Origin: Cyanothece sp. SIO2G6
Lineage (GTDB): Bacteria; Cyanobacteriota; Cyanobacteriia; CAKZMO01
Direction of reading: 5' to 3'
NCBI GenBank assembly: GCA_010672345.1
Contig: JAAHGY010000011.1
Coordinates: 1-35,065 of the forward strand
Length of the DNA stretch: 35,065 nt
The notes under the pieces were generated by a model. It had not been told where the DNA came from, searched no databases, and was given only the letters and a program-made list of their open reading frames with translations. Position 1 is the first letter of the stretch. Every line of letters begins with the position of its first letter. Both the position numbers and the translations under genes were made by a program. Positions 8,236 to 19,300 of the stretch are shown here, in pieces.

Positions 8236-11200
8236 GTGCGTAAAGTGACAATAACCAATTCGCCGCAAGGTATTGCTGTCATTGGAATGGCCTGCCGCTT
8301 TCCTGGGGCACGAAACTATGAAGAATTTTGGGCCAATTTAGAAAATGGTATGAATAGCATCACTGAAATACCTGTTGATCGCTGGAACTTAGAAGACTAT
8401 TACTCGGCAGATCCAGAAAAACCCAATACCACTGCCAGCAAATGGGGCGGATTTATTGATGATGCAGACAAATTTGATGCTGCCTTTTTCAATATTTCAC
8501 GGCGTGAAGCCGAGCATATGGACCCTCAGCAACGATTGATGTTGGAACTAACTTGGACCTGCATTGAAGATGCTGGCTATGCGCCTTTATCTCTATCAGG
8601 AAAAGACATAGGGGTTTTTGTTGGAGCTTGCAACTTTGACTATGATGAATTGCAAGAACAGCAGTCCAAATCGATAGAGGGGCATATTGCTACTGGAACC
8701 TATACCTGCATTATTCCGAATCGGATCTCTTATTTCTTTGATTTTCATGGTCCCAGTGTGCCGATAGATACCGCCTGCTCTAGCTCCTTGGTTGCCCTTC
8801 ATCAGGCGGTGCATGCCCTTGAGCGCGGTGAATGTGAAATGGCCTTGGTCGGAGGGATCAGTATCCTCTGTTCACCGACCTACTATGTTGCCTTTAGTCA
8901 GCTAGGTATGCTGTCGCCTCAGGGACAATGTCGGACTTTTGACAACAAAGCAGATGGATATGTTCGAGGCGAAGGCGCTGGCATACTGTTACTCAAACCC
9001 CTAGACAAAGCGATTCATGACCAAGATCACATTTACGGTGTCATTCGCGGAAGTGCCACTAATCATGGTGGCAAAGCTCGCACCCTGACCTCTCCTAATG
9101 TCTATGCTCAGTCTAAGGTTGTGCGTTCCGCGTATATGAGAGCGGGAATATCACCGAATACAGTGACTTTTATTGAAACTCATGGGACAGGCACTCCCCT
9201 TGGTGACCCAATTGAAATTAATGGGTTAAAACGAGCATTTAACCAACTTCATGAAGCACATAACGTCCCCCTTCCGTCTACTCCATATTGTGCTTTAGGT
9301 GCGGTAAAAACAAATATTGGTCATTTAGAAGCGGCTGCGGGCATCGCAGGTGTTATCAAGATCTTACTGGCTCTACAGCATAAGAAATTGCCAAAGCTAA
9401 GTAATTTTCAAACACAGAATCAAAGACTCAAATTAGAGGGAAGTGTCTTTCATTTGCTAACGGAAACCCAAGAATGGATGGCCGTAGAAGGAGAAAATGG
9501 TCAGACGATACCGAGACGAGCTGGAGTGAGTTCCTTTGGCTTCGGCGGTGTCAATGCCCATGTCGTATTGGAGGAAGCACCAGAGGTCGTTCACAAGAAA
9601 CGGGACGCACAGGCAGAACCATCTCACTACTTATTGACCTTATCAGCAAAGTCTGAACCCTCTTTAAGAGTTCTGGTGTCTCAGTACAAAGACTATATCA
9701 GTCATAGCAATAATAATTTAGGTGATATTTGTTTTTCAACGCACACAAGTCGGACTCATCTCGATCATCGGTTAGCACTGGTTGCGAGTACGTCTGATCA
9801 GATCGCTCAGCAACTATCGAGCTGGCAAAAACAACCAGTCAATAAAGTGTCTCAAGCCACAAAGCGTGTTGCTGTTCTTTTCACCGGACAAGGTGCTCAG
9901 TATGTCAATATGGCTCGTGAACTTTATCAGACTCAACCTATTTTCAAACAAACGTTAGATCGATGTAATGAGAGTCTCAATGCCTATCTTGATCAGCCTT
10001 TGCTAGAGGTTCTCTATCGAGATGAGGAAATAGAGCAAGGTAATCGCGTGCTGAGTCAGACGGCTTATACTCAACCTGCGCTGTTTGCCACTGAGTATGC
10101 TCTGTATCAACTTTGGCGCTCTTGGGGCATCAAGCCCTCTGTGGTTATGGGACACAGCATCGGTGAGATCGTAGCGGCTTGTGTTGCTGGGGTTTTCAGT
10201 CTGGAAGATGGACTGAAGCTGAGTGCGATGCGCGGTAAGCTGATGCAACAATTGCCTGCGGGTGGAGCGATGGTTTCTGCGATCGCCTCTGTTGAGCGAG
10301 TCAAAGCCTGTATTGGGGGTGAGGATGGGGTGGCGATCGCCGCCATCAATGGTCCTCAAAGTACAGTCTTTTCCGGAGTCGCATCTGCCGTCCAATCCGT
10401 TGCTCAACACCTGGATATCCAAGGCATTAAAACCAAAGCACTCCAAGTTTCCCATGCGTTTCATTCACCGTTGATGCAACCGATGCTTGCTGAATTTAAG
10501 CAAGTCGTCGAGCAAATACACTATTCCTCGCCCCAGCTTAAATTGATTTCTAATGTGACTGGGCAGATGGTTCACGATGAAGTAACCACCCCTGACTATT
10601 GGTGTCAGCACATTCTCGCCCCCGTCAACTTTGCTGCTGGCATGGAGTGCTTGCAGCAAGAAAAGATTGATATCTTCCTGGAATGTGGTCCTCGACCCAT
10701 CTTGTTGGGCATGGGACGACAATGTCTACCCGAAGAAGACGGTGCAGACAAAGCATGGCTCCCCTCCCTTAGACCTGGAAACAATGATTGGCGACAAATG
10801 CTCTCGACTGTGGGGGAACTGTATGTCCGGGGGGTGAATATTGATTGGGAGGGCTTTCATCAAGACTATGCCCAATATCGCAAAATCTCCCTACCCACCT
10901 ATCCATTTCAACGACAGCGGTATTGGGTAGACGGATCATCGCCCAGGCATCAGGGGATTCAAGGGCATGACACCCAAGCTGCAACCGCCGCTTTACACGC
11001 TGGTGCTAACCCCTTGAATCCTGAACCCACGGAGCCTCAAACGATCCACGTTTCGACGATTTGGCAAGATCTGAAAGATGCCGATCCTCTCGATCGATTA
11101 CCCCAGTTAATCCAATATTTACAAGAGGAGTTAGCCAGGGTTTTGGAACGGGATTTAATTGAGGAACTGCCAGACCCTGAAGCAGGCTTTGTCTCTCTGG

Positions 11201-11559
11201 GGATAGATTCTCTGATGGCAATGGACCTAAAGCGTCGTGTAGAAGCGAACCTCCACTGTAAACTTTCACCCACCTTGGCGTTCAACTATCCCACTATTCG
11301 AGCAGTAGCGATCTATCTCATCCAACATGTTTTGGTGTTTGACACTTCACCCTCACCCTCATGGATTCAAGCTGAAATGTTGGGGTCTTCTTCACAATCG
11401 TTGAGCCAGTCGAGAACATTGGCACGATCCTGGGCGATGGACTTAGACTCGTTTTTCCAGCTTACGTCCCCCAGTATTACCCCAGAACAGATTCAAGAGA
11501 TTTCCGATGCCGAAGCTGAAGATCTGTTGTTAAAGAGCCTGGAAACTCTCTCGTTCTAG
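8236..11559 (+). CDS. Type I PKS, KS-AT-ACP (malonyl-type AT)
   Basis: KS: DTACSSS, ETHGTGTPLGDP, NIGHLEAAAG; AT: LFTGQGAQ, GHSIGE, HAFHSP; post-AT linker ISLPTYPFQRQRYW; ACP: FVSLGIDSLMAM; C-terminal docking-like IQEISDAEAEDLLLKSLETL. GTG start at 8236 or 8245. Confidence 0.93.
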   Translation: MRKVTITNSPQGIAVIGMACRFPGARNYEEFWANLENGMNSITEIPVDRWNLEDYYSADPEKPNTTASKWGGFIDDADKFDAAFFNISRREAEHMDPQQRLMLELTWTCIEDAGYAPLSLSGKDIGVFVGACNFDYDELQEQQSKSIEGHIATGTYTCIIPNRISYFFDFHGPSVPIDTACSSSLVALHQAVHALERGECEMALVGGISILCSPTYYVAFSQLGMLSPQGQCRTFDNKADGYVRGEGAGILLLKPLDKAIHDQDHIYGVIRGSATNHGGKARTLTSPNVYAQSKVVRSAYMRAGISPNTVTFIETHGTGTPLGDPIEINGLKRAFNQLHEAHNVPLPSTPYCALGAVKTNIGHLEAAAGIAGVIKILLALQHKKLPKLSNFQTQNQRLKLEGSVFHLLTETQEWMAVEGENGQTIPRRAGVSSFGFGGVNAHVVLEEAPEVVHKKRDAQAEPSHYLLTLSAKSEPSLRVLVSQYKDYISHSNNNLGDICFSTHTSRTHLDHRLALVASTSDQIAQQLSSWQKQPVNKVSQATKRVAVLFTGQGAQYVNMARELYQTQPIFKQTLDRCNESLNAYLDQPLLEVLYRDEEIEQGNRVLSQTAYTQPALFATEYALYQLWRSWGIKPSVVMGHSIGEIVAACVAGVFSLEDGLKLSAMRGKLMQQLPAGGAMVSAIASVERVKACIGGEDGVAIAAINGPQSTVFSGVASAVQSVAQHLDIQGIKTKALQVSHAFHSPLMQPMLAEFKQVVEQIHYSSPQLKLISNVTGQMVHDEVTTPDYWCQHILAPVNFAAGMECLQQEKIDIFLECGPRPILLGMGRQCLPEEDGADKAWLPSLRPGNNDWRQMLSTVGELYVRGVNIDWEGFHQDYAQYRKISLPTYPFQRQRYWVDGSSPRHQGIQGHDTQAATAALHAGANPLNPEPTEPQTIHVSTIWQDLKDADPLDRLPQLIQYLQEELARVLERDLIEELPDPEAGFVSLGIDSLMAMDLKRRVEANLHCKLSPTLAFNYPTIRAVAIYLIQHVLVFDTSPSPSWIQAEMLGSSSQSLSQSRTLARSWAMDLDSFFQLTSPSITPEQIQEISDAEAEDLLLKSLETLSF

Positions 11560-11630
11560 CCCTTTAGGAAGGAGCCAGTTAGCTAATTATTGCCTGTCCT
11601 ATCACTGTAATCGAATTTAGGCAAAAGCGA

Positions 11631-14600
11631 ATGTCTTACAATACAATCTCCAACACAACTCTTGGTCCGAAGCAAACCCAGCAGTTATCTCCGTTAAAAC
11701 GGGCTGTTTTAGCTCTAGAAGACTTGAAATGTCGGGTGGTATCCCTAGAACAGGATCGGATTGAACCGATCGCCATTGTCGGGGTAGGGTGTCAATTTCC
11801 CGGACAAGTCAATGATCTCAGTTCCTTTCAGCAGCTCCTTCACAATGGGGTTGACGCAATTGGGGACATTCCTGCAAGCCGTTGGGATTGGTCAAGTTGC
11901 TATGACCCCAATCCAGAGAATCCAGATACCGCTTATGTGAAGTCCTGTGGATTTATTGCTGATGTCGATCAATTTGACGCAGACTTTTTTCGCATTTCCC
12001 CTCGGGAAGCGGTAACGATGGACCCCCAACAGCGCCTGTTACTGGAAATCTGTTGGCAAGCCCTAGAGCAGGGAGGGATCGCACCCGATCGGCTGAAGAA
12101 CACCACCAGTGGCGTATTTGTAGGGATCAACACATCTGATTATGCCCGTATGCAATCAGACGTTTCCACCTACGAATTTACCGGGAACACCTTCAGTGTA
12201 GCAGCGGGCCGCCTCGCCTATATTTTGGGATTACAAGGGCCTGCCCTGGCAATTGATACTGCTTGCTCCTCTTCTCTGGTATCAGTTCATCTGGCTTGTC
12301 AGAGTTTACGGACCCATGAATGCGATCTGGCCCTGGCTGGAGGAGTCAATTTGATTCTATCCCCCCAGACTAATATCATGCTTTCCCGCATGAGGGCGTT
12401 AGCTCCCGATGGGCGCTGTAAGACATTTGATGCGATGGCGGATGGCTATGGCCGGGGAGAAGGCTGTGGCATGGTAGTTCTAAAACGCCTCTCGGATGCC
12501 CACCGCGATCGCAATCAAATTTTAGCCGTGGTGAGAGGGTCAGCGGTGAACCATGACGGCAACACCAGTGGGTTAACGGTGCCCAACGGGCTGGCCCAAC
12601 AAAAACTGTTGCACGCAGCCTTGGTGAATGCTCGCGTTAACCCTCATCAAATTGGCTATGTAGAAGCCCACGGGACGGGAACATCCTTGGGTGATCCGAT
12701 TGAGCTTGAAGCGTTGAATCAGGTATTGTGTCAGGGGCGATCGCCCCAAAATCCCCTAACCATTGCCTCGGTCAAAACCAACATTGGTCATTTGGAAGCA
12801 GCCGCAGGGATCGCAGGTTTAATTAAAGCCATGGTTACCCTACGAACGGCAGAGTTTTCTCCCCATCTTCACCTCAAGACCCCAAATCCGTTGGTGGACT
12901 GGGCTAACATGCCCGTCGTCATTCCCACAGAACCCACCCCCTGGCAACCAGAGCCAGAACAACCGCGCTTGGCTGGAGTGAGTTCCTTTGGGATGAGTGG
13001 GACCAACGCTCATCTGATTCTACAAGAATGGCCTTCCCAAGCCTCTCCCCAGACTCAACCTGATCAAGCTTCAAGTGGTCCTCACCTGCTGATCTTGTCA
13101 GCCAAAAATGAAACGGCTCTCAACGTTATGGTGCAGGAGTGGATGACTTATCTGCATCAGAATGCCACCCTCCCATGGGCTGATGTATGCTACACCGCAG
13201 CAGTGGGCCGATCGGCCCTTCCAGAGCGCCTTGCCGTGTTTGCTCAAACCTCCGTAGAGGCTTGTGAAAAGCTCCAGCATTGGTTAAACAACTCAGAATC
13301 TGAGTCAGTTTTAAGAGCAACAGTCAATCACACGCAGGAACCCAAAGTAGGATTTATTGTGCCGGAGCAGCAAGAGATTACTGTTTCAGATGCTGCAATA
13401 GATGCCCCAACAGATGAGTTGGACGCTCTGTGGGAGCACTCACCCTATAGCCAATCCCGTGATCGGTGCTATCAGCTTTATCAACAGCTTCGATTGGAAA
13501 TGGACAAAGAGAGTGCTTCTAGCCCCTTAAGTCAGGATACGATTCCCAGTCTGATCCGACAGTTTGCCGACCAGTACGCTCAGGCCCAATGTTGGTTGGC
13601 TTGGGGAGTTGAACCTAAAATGTTTTTGGGCCAAGGCGTTGGCGAATACGTGGTGGCGTGTTTATCAGGCATTTTTCCTTTGGAAGTAGCTTTACGCTTG
13701 TTGCTGGCCCAAACTATCTGGGCGGATGCAGTGGCCCAAGAAAAAGTAGAGCCTGAAAAAGTAGAGCCTGAAAAAGTAGAGCCTGAAAAAGTAGAGCAAG
13801 CAAGCAATCTGGAGTCTGCCTGGGAAAAATGGCAGTCTTTCGCTATTTCCCTTGCCTATCGTGTTCCCAATGTTGGCATAATTTCCCATACAACAGGCAA
13901 CTGGGCCACGGCAACAGAACTAACTCAGCCTGCATACTGGTGCAGTAAAATTCCTCCTCTAACAAATCTGGAGCAGGGACAAAAAACGCTAGACAAACGA
14001 GGCTGTGACATCAGCATTACCCTGCAACCGGGGCAACAAGATCCGAAACAATGTTTTCACTGGTTGGCCCAGCTTTACCTCCAAGGAGTGGACATTAACT
14101 GGGAGCAAGTGTATGGCTCTCCTGCCTATCATCGAATATCGTTACCGACTTATCCGTTCCAACGATCTCGCTACTGGGTTGAAACACCCATGGATGTTGC
14201 ACCTCAGACTCAGGAACAAGATTGGTGTTATCACATCGAGTGGCAGACTCAAGACCATGTCGATCAATCCGAAACTATTGCGTCTAATCAATCCCAACCC
14301 TTCTCCCCCAGCCCCTCTCCAGAGCAACGGGGCAAGTGGTTGATTTTGGCCGATCAACGTTACGGGATTGGACAAACCCTAGCGGATCAATTGGCACGTC
14401 AGGGAGAACCAAGCCTGATCGTTTTTGCTGGGGAACGGGAGAACTTTGAACGGCCCCCGGAGATTTACCCGGATTGTCAGTATCTTTATTTTGATCAGCC
14501 GGAACAATTTAAACAACAGCTAGTGCATGTGTTGGAGCCAGTCCTCGCTCAGGGCTGTTGTGGTGTGATTCATCTCTGGAGTTTAGACGCTGCCCCCGTC

Positions 14601-16340
14601 TCTGCTACTACTTCGGAAACCCTGAAGCGTGACCAATTTCGCAGTTGTGGCACGGTTCTCCATTTGGTTCAAACTCTGGCTCAGCAACAAGGAGCGCCTC
14701 TCACTCCTCGGCTATATTTGATCAGCCAAAATGCTCAACCTGTGTACCTGGACTCTGGTTCTCCTCCCCTGGCCTTGGCCCAATCATCCCTGTGGGGATT
14801 GGGTCGATCAATTGCCCTGGAACATCCTGAACTGCGGAGTAAATTAATTGACTTACCCAGCATTGACCTTAATGTGTCAAGCGCTGCTAAATTGGCAATC
14901 GTGGCTGATTTAGCCGCCCAATTATTGCGGGAACTCAAAAATACCGATTTAGAGAATCAGGTTGTGCTAGGCCGGAACCAACGCTATCTAGCCCGTTTGG
15001 TGCCAACGTCTGAAATTCAATCTCAAGATCAATTTCAAGATCAAAACCAGGCGCGTCAATCTTTGTCCATCCGGGAGGATGGCGCGTACTTGATCACTGG
15101 TGGGTTAGGAGCATTGGGATTATGCACTGCGAAATGGTTGGCTGATCGGGGCGCTAAACATATTGTTTTGGTGGGCCGCAGTGCTCCCAAACAGGCCAGT
15201 TTAGAGGCGATCGCCACCCTGCAACAGTCAGGTGCTAACGTTATGACCCAACAGGCGGACATAGCGGATGCCCAACAAGTTGAGAGACTGTTTCAGGATT
15301 TAGAGCACAACCCCACGTTGCCATCGCTGATGGGTATTTTCCATTTGGCCGGGGTTTTAGAGGATGGAGTCTTGTTGCGGCAAAATTGGCAACGGTTTAA
15401 CGATGTTTTGGCACCCAAGGTATTGGGGGGCTGGAACCTACATCAACAATCCCAAACCCTTCCCCTTGACTTTTTTGTGAGCTTTTCTTCAATTGCCTCT
15501 GTCCTCGGCTCTCCAGGGCAAGGCAATTATGCAGCAGCCAATGCCTTTTTAGATACCTTGGCCCACGAGCGCCAACGTCAAGGATTAACCAGCTTTAGCT
15601 TAAATTGGAGTCCTTGGGCCGAGTCAGGTATGGCAGCGGAACTCGGTGACCTTGGCGAACAACGATGGAAAGCCCTGGGAATTGACCTGATTACCCCCGA
15701 TCAGGGATTAGCGCTGCTCGATCAAATGTTGAACCTGAATCAGGCACCTCAAACCACCGTATTACCCATTACTACCTGGTCCCAGTTTATCGACCGTTTT
15801 GCCGTTGGGACGGGTCTTATCCTCTTGGCGGATATTGTGAAAGCCAGTACAGGTCACAACGATTCCGATGATGCGACGATGGCCTCGAATACCTCCCAAT
15901 CGCAAATTTTGCAGCAACTTGCAGGCTTGTCCCTAGAAGATGCCCAGGCGGAAATGGTGTGCTATCTCCAACAAACAACAGCTACCTTGTTAGGACGTGA
16001 TGCATCCCAGTTGCCCCAACCCCACCAAGGATTTTTTGATATGGGCATGGATTCCCTGATGGCTTTGGAGTTCAGAAATGCGCTTCAGGGGAGTTTGGGG
16101 TCTGCATTGTCAACGGGACTCCTGGCGACCCTTATTTTTGACTATCCCACAATTGATATTCTGGCAGCCTACTTGATTAGCCAAGTTTTACCTGATTTAA
16201 CGCCTGACCTTGCTCCTGTCCCTGAGACTGAAACCAGTTTCAATCTCGATCAAACCATCGATGACATTCAACAATTATCTGAATCGGACTTGATCGCCCT
16301 GTTTGATCGAGAACTTAACGCCCTTGGCATCCAAAAATGA
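11631..16340 (+). CDS. Type I PKS, KS-degenerate AT-KR-ACP
   Basis: N-terminal docking helix then KS (DTACSSS, EAHGTGTSLGDP, NIGHLEAAAG); AT remnant with GQGVGEY in place of GHSxGEY; post-AT linker ISLPTYPFQRSRYW; KR: YLITGGLGALG, FSSIASVLGSPGQGNYAAANAF; ACP: FFDMGMDSLMALEF. Confidence 0.92.
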   Translation: MSYNTISNTTLGPKQTQQLSPLKRAVLALEDLKCRVVSLEQDRIEPIAIVGVGCQFPGQVNDLSSFQQLLHNGVDAIGDIPASRWDWSSCYDPNPENPDTAYVKSCGFIADVDQFDADFFRISPREAVTMDPQQRLLLEICWQALEQGGIAPDRLKNTTSGVFVGINTSDYARMQSDVSTYEFTGNTFSVAAGRLAYILGLQGPALAIDTACSSSLVSVHLACQSLRTHECDLALAGGVNLILSPQTNIMLSRMRALAPDGRCKTFDAMADGYGRGEGCGMVVLKRLSDAHRDRNQILAVVRGSAVNHDGNTSGLTVPNGLAQQKLLHAALVNARVNPHQIGYVEAHGTGTSLGDPIELEALNQVLCQGRSPQNPLTIASVKTNIGHLEAAAGIAGLIKAMVTLRTAEFSPHLHLKTPNPLVDWANMPVVIPTEPTPWQPEPEQPRLAGVSSFGMSGTNAHLILQEWPSQASPQTQPDQASSGPHLLILSAKNETALNVMVQEWMTYLHQNATLPWADVCYTAAVGRSALPERLAVFAQTSVEACEKLQHWLNNSESESVLRATVNHTQEPKVGFIVPEQQEITVSDAAIDAPTDELDALWEHSPYSQSRDRCYQLYQQLRLEMDKESASSPLSQDTIPSLIRQFADQYAQAQCWLAWGVEPKMFLGQGVGEYVVACLSGIFPLEVALRLLLAQTIWADAVAQEKVEPEKVEPEKVEPEKVEQASNLESAWEKWQSFAISLAYRVPNVGIISHTTGNWATATELTQPAYWCSKIPPLTNLEQGQKTLDKRGCDISITLQPGQQDPKQCFHWLAQLYLQGVDINWEQVYGSPAYHRISLPTYPFQRSRYWVETPMDVAPQTQEQDWCYHIEWQTQDHVDQSETIASNQSQPFSPSPSPEQRGKWLILADQRYGIGQTLADQLARQGEPSLIVFAGERENFERPPEIYPDCQYLYFDQPEQFKQQLVHVLEPVLAQGCCGVIHLWSLDAAPVSATTSETLKRDQFRSCGTVLHLVQTLAQQQGAPLTPRLYLISQNAQPVYLDSGSPPLALAQSSLWGLGRSIALEHPELRSKLIDLPSIDLNVSSAAKLAIVADLAAQLLRELKNTDLENQVVLGRNQRYLARLVPTSEIQSQDQFQDQNQARQSLSIREDGAYLITGGLGALGLCTAKWLADRGAKHIVLVGRSAPKQASLEAIATLQQSGANVMTQQADIADAQQVERLFQDLEHNPTLPSLMGIFHLAGVLEDGVLLRQNWQRFNDVLAPKVLGGWNLHQQSQTLPLDFFVSFSSIASVLGSPGQGNYAAANAFLDTLAHERQRQGLTSFSLNWSPWAESGMAAELGDLGEQRWKALGIDLITPDQGLALLDQMLNLNQAPQTTVLPITTWSQFIDRFAVGTGLILLADIVKASTGHNDSDDATMASNTSQSQILQQLAGLSLEDAQAEMVCYLQQTTATLLGRDASQLPQPHQGFFDMGMDSLMALEFRNALQGSLGSALSTGLLATLIFDYPTIDILAAYLISQVLPDLTPDLAPVPETETSFNLDQTIDDIQQLSESDLIALFDRELNALGIQK
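13740..13799 (+). repeat. In-frame 15-bp tandem repeat x4 (EKVEP)
   Basis: GAAAAAGTAGAGCCT x3 plus GAAAAAGTAGAGCAA. Confidence 0.95.
14298..14340. repeat. Possible in-frame fragment of a cyanobacterial intergenic palindromic repeat
   Basis: CCCTTCTCCCCCAGCCCCTCTCCAGAGCAACGGGGC resembles the CCCTTCTCCC/CCCTCTCCC repeats at the right end of the window; codes for SQPFSPSPSPEQRGK between the post-AT linker and KR regions. Confidence 0.4.
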
Positions 16341-16359
16341 AGAAACTTTGTTTGAAGCT

Positions 16360-19300
16360 ATGACCCAAACTCAATCTGCTAACCCATCCCAACTCTCAGC
16401 CTTGCAACGGGCGGCTTTGGCCTTGGCTGAAATGCGTACCCGCCTTGATGCCCTAGAAGCGCAACAAACGGAACCCATTGCGATTGTCGGTATGGGCTGT
16501 CGTTTTCCTGGAGGATCTGACGATCCCCAATCTTTCTGGGACTTCTTGCGGGAAGGCCACGATGGAGTGAGGGACATTCCCGCTGATCGTTGGCCCATTG
16601 ACCAGTATTACGATGCCGACCCTGAAGCCTGTGGCAAAATGTCTACCCGACGAGGTGGGTTTCTCCATCAGGTGGATCAATTTGATGCAAACTTTTTCGA
16701 CATTAGCCCACGGGAAGCCGCTAGTCTTGATCCCCAACAACGGTTGTTGCTGGAGTTAAGTTGGGAAGCGTTGGAGCAAGCGGCGATCGCGCCCGATCGG
16801 TTGCGTGGCACTCAGGCAGGAGTCTTTATCGGCATCAGCTTCGCTGAATATCTCCAGCTTCTGATGGCGGCCGAGCATAATCATCCCGGAGATAATAACA
16901 TTGATAACATTGATGTTTACACGGCAACAGGTAATGCCCTCAGTGTGGCAGCGGGACGATTAGCGTATAGCTTGGGTTTGCAAGGGCCAACGCTGGCAGT
17001 AGATACCGCATGTTCGTCTTCCCTAGTCTCAGTCCATTTAGCCTGTCAAAGTTTACGGTTACAAGAGTGTGATTTGGCTTTAGCGGGGGGAGTGTATTTG
17101 ATGTTGTTCCCCTATAGCACCATTGCCATGACGAAGTTAAAGGCGCTGTCCGGGGAGGGGCGCTGTAAGGCATTTGATGCGGCTGCCGATGGTTATGTCC
17201 GGAGTGAAGGGGGCGGGGTTGTCGTCCTCAAGCGCTTATCCGATGCCATTGCAGCCCGTGATCCAATCCTGGCCGTGATCCGGGGTTCAGCGGTCAACCA
17301 GGATGGTCGTAGTAGTGCGTTGACGGTCCCCAATGGCTTAGCCCAGGAGGCGGTGATTCGAGCGGCGTTAGCCAATGCCAAGGTAGAGGCGAAACAAATC
17401 AGCTATGTGGAAACCCACGGGACAGGCACCCCCCTCGGTGATCCGGTAGAGATTCGAGCTTTAAATTCGGTGTTTGGTGGGGAAACGCGATCGCCCTTAC
17501 AAATTGGCTCCGTCAAGACCAACGTTGGTCACCTGGAAGCGGGCGCTGGCATTACTAGCCTGATTAAAGTAGTGCAAATGTTGCGTCATCAAGAAATTCC
17601 GCCCCATCTCAATTTCCAGCAGTTAAATCCCCATATTGCAGAAATCAACCCCAAGATTGAGATTCCTACGACCCTGACCCCTTGGCAGGGGATGGACGAG
17701 AACGGTAATCGTAATGGCAATGGACATCGATTTGCTGGAGTCAGTTCCTTTGGGTTCAGCGGTACGAATGCCCATACCATTCTGGAGGAATTTGTGCCCG
17801 AAGCAGTTCTATCTCCTGAACTAGGGAGCGCTGAGCCTGCTGTAACTGCTCAGTTATTTACCCTATCGGCGAAGACCGAAACAGCATTAAAAGCGCTGGC
17901 CCATCGTTGGACGACCCATCTCCAACAGCATGCGGATGTGCGACTGGTGGATGTGTGTTTTACGGCCAATGTGGGTCGATCGGATTTTGAGCATCGGTTG
18001 GCGATTGTGGCCGAATCTATGTCTGACCTATGCCAAGCTCTCAAAGTATTTGCTACCGGAGAATTTGGTGCTGGCAAAAACGGTGGAGGCAAAAACGGTG
18101 GAGGCAAAAACGGTGGAGGCAAAGCCGTGCTGCTGAGTTCCTCCGAAACATTGGATGCAACGGTTCAACCGCAGGGAGATCCAACTTCGGCCCATTGGCT
18201 GAAACTAGCTCAGCGATATATTCAAGGGGAGACAATTGATTGGCAGCAGGTGGATTGGCCGGATGATGCGAGGCGCATTCCCTTACCCACCTATGTCTTT
18301 CAACGTCAGCGCCATTGGTTGGATATTGCTGTCCCATTTGCCCCCCATGCCGTTGCGCCTTCTGTGAATCACCATCAGGATTGTGCTCATCCTCTACTGG
18401 GTCAAAAATTATCCTCTCCGCTCTCAACAGTCCAGTTTCAATCCCAATGGAGTCTGAATGAGTTGCCCTTGGTTCCCGATCACCAGTTGGGACAGCTTCC
18501 AGTTCTCAACCTTGTTCTATATCTGGAACCCGTTATTGCTGCATTTCGAGACTATCGTTCCCAGGCTCATCCCAATTCTGCTCAAGTATCTGGAAATTTA
18601 CCCAACCGTGTTCTGCAATTTAGCCAGGTAGACATTTTCCAGGCATTAGCATTCCCCGATCAAAATTCAATCACGGTTCAGTTGACCTTAGAAGAGACTG
18701 GAAGCGATCGCACGTCATTCCAATGGTTCAGTTACCAACCGGGGTCGGGAGATACAGGGGAATGGAAACGGCACATGGGCGGAATGCTAGCGCTGGAACC
18801 CACATCAAGCGAGACGATACCCATTCAAGTTAACCCTCTGGAACTGTCAGAGCAGTATCACCACGCCTTGTCAGCCCAAGAATTTTACCAGCAAGTAGAT
18901 GCTAAAGGCGCTCAACTCGGTCCCCAATGTCAGCTACTAACTCAAGTATGGCGACGGAATGGAGCAGCGCTAGGAAAAATTACATGTCCGTCTGGTGCAG
19001 TCTACTTGGATCGCGTCTATGTTCTGCCAATGGGGGGAATTGATGCGGCGTTACAACTGATATTTGCAACGTTACCGATTGATTTTGCTCAAGGGTATGT
19101 CCTGGTTGGCTGTGAACGGTTCAATGTCTACGATTACCCTGCAATTCCAACCCATCAACCCATCAATAACTCAGCCCATTCCAGAGATTACTGGGGCCAA
19201 GCTTCCCTCACCTCAGATATTAGTGCTTTTACCGCTTCCGAGTCCCAAGCCCAAGGGGTCAGCCAGCCTCCCATGTTATCCGCAGAGATCCGTCTGTTTA

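Noticed and set aside
8236-11559. PKS1 as a trans-AT PKS because its KS has the NHGGK motif
   Set aside because: A complete AT with malonyl-type HAFH motif is present in cis; the KS motif also occurs in hybrid NRPS-PKS ketosynthases.
13098-13320. Overlapping minus-strand ORFs in PKS genes
   Set aside because: No recognisable domains; explained by sense-strand coding composition.
14142-14375. Minus-strand ORF with PLAPLLWRGAGGEG
   Set aside because: Antisense of PKS2 through the repeat-like linker; the motif is a repeat translation, not a gene.
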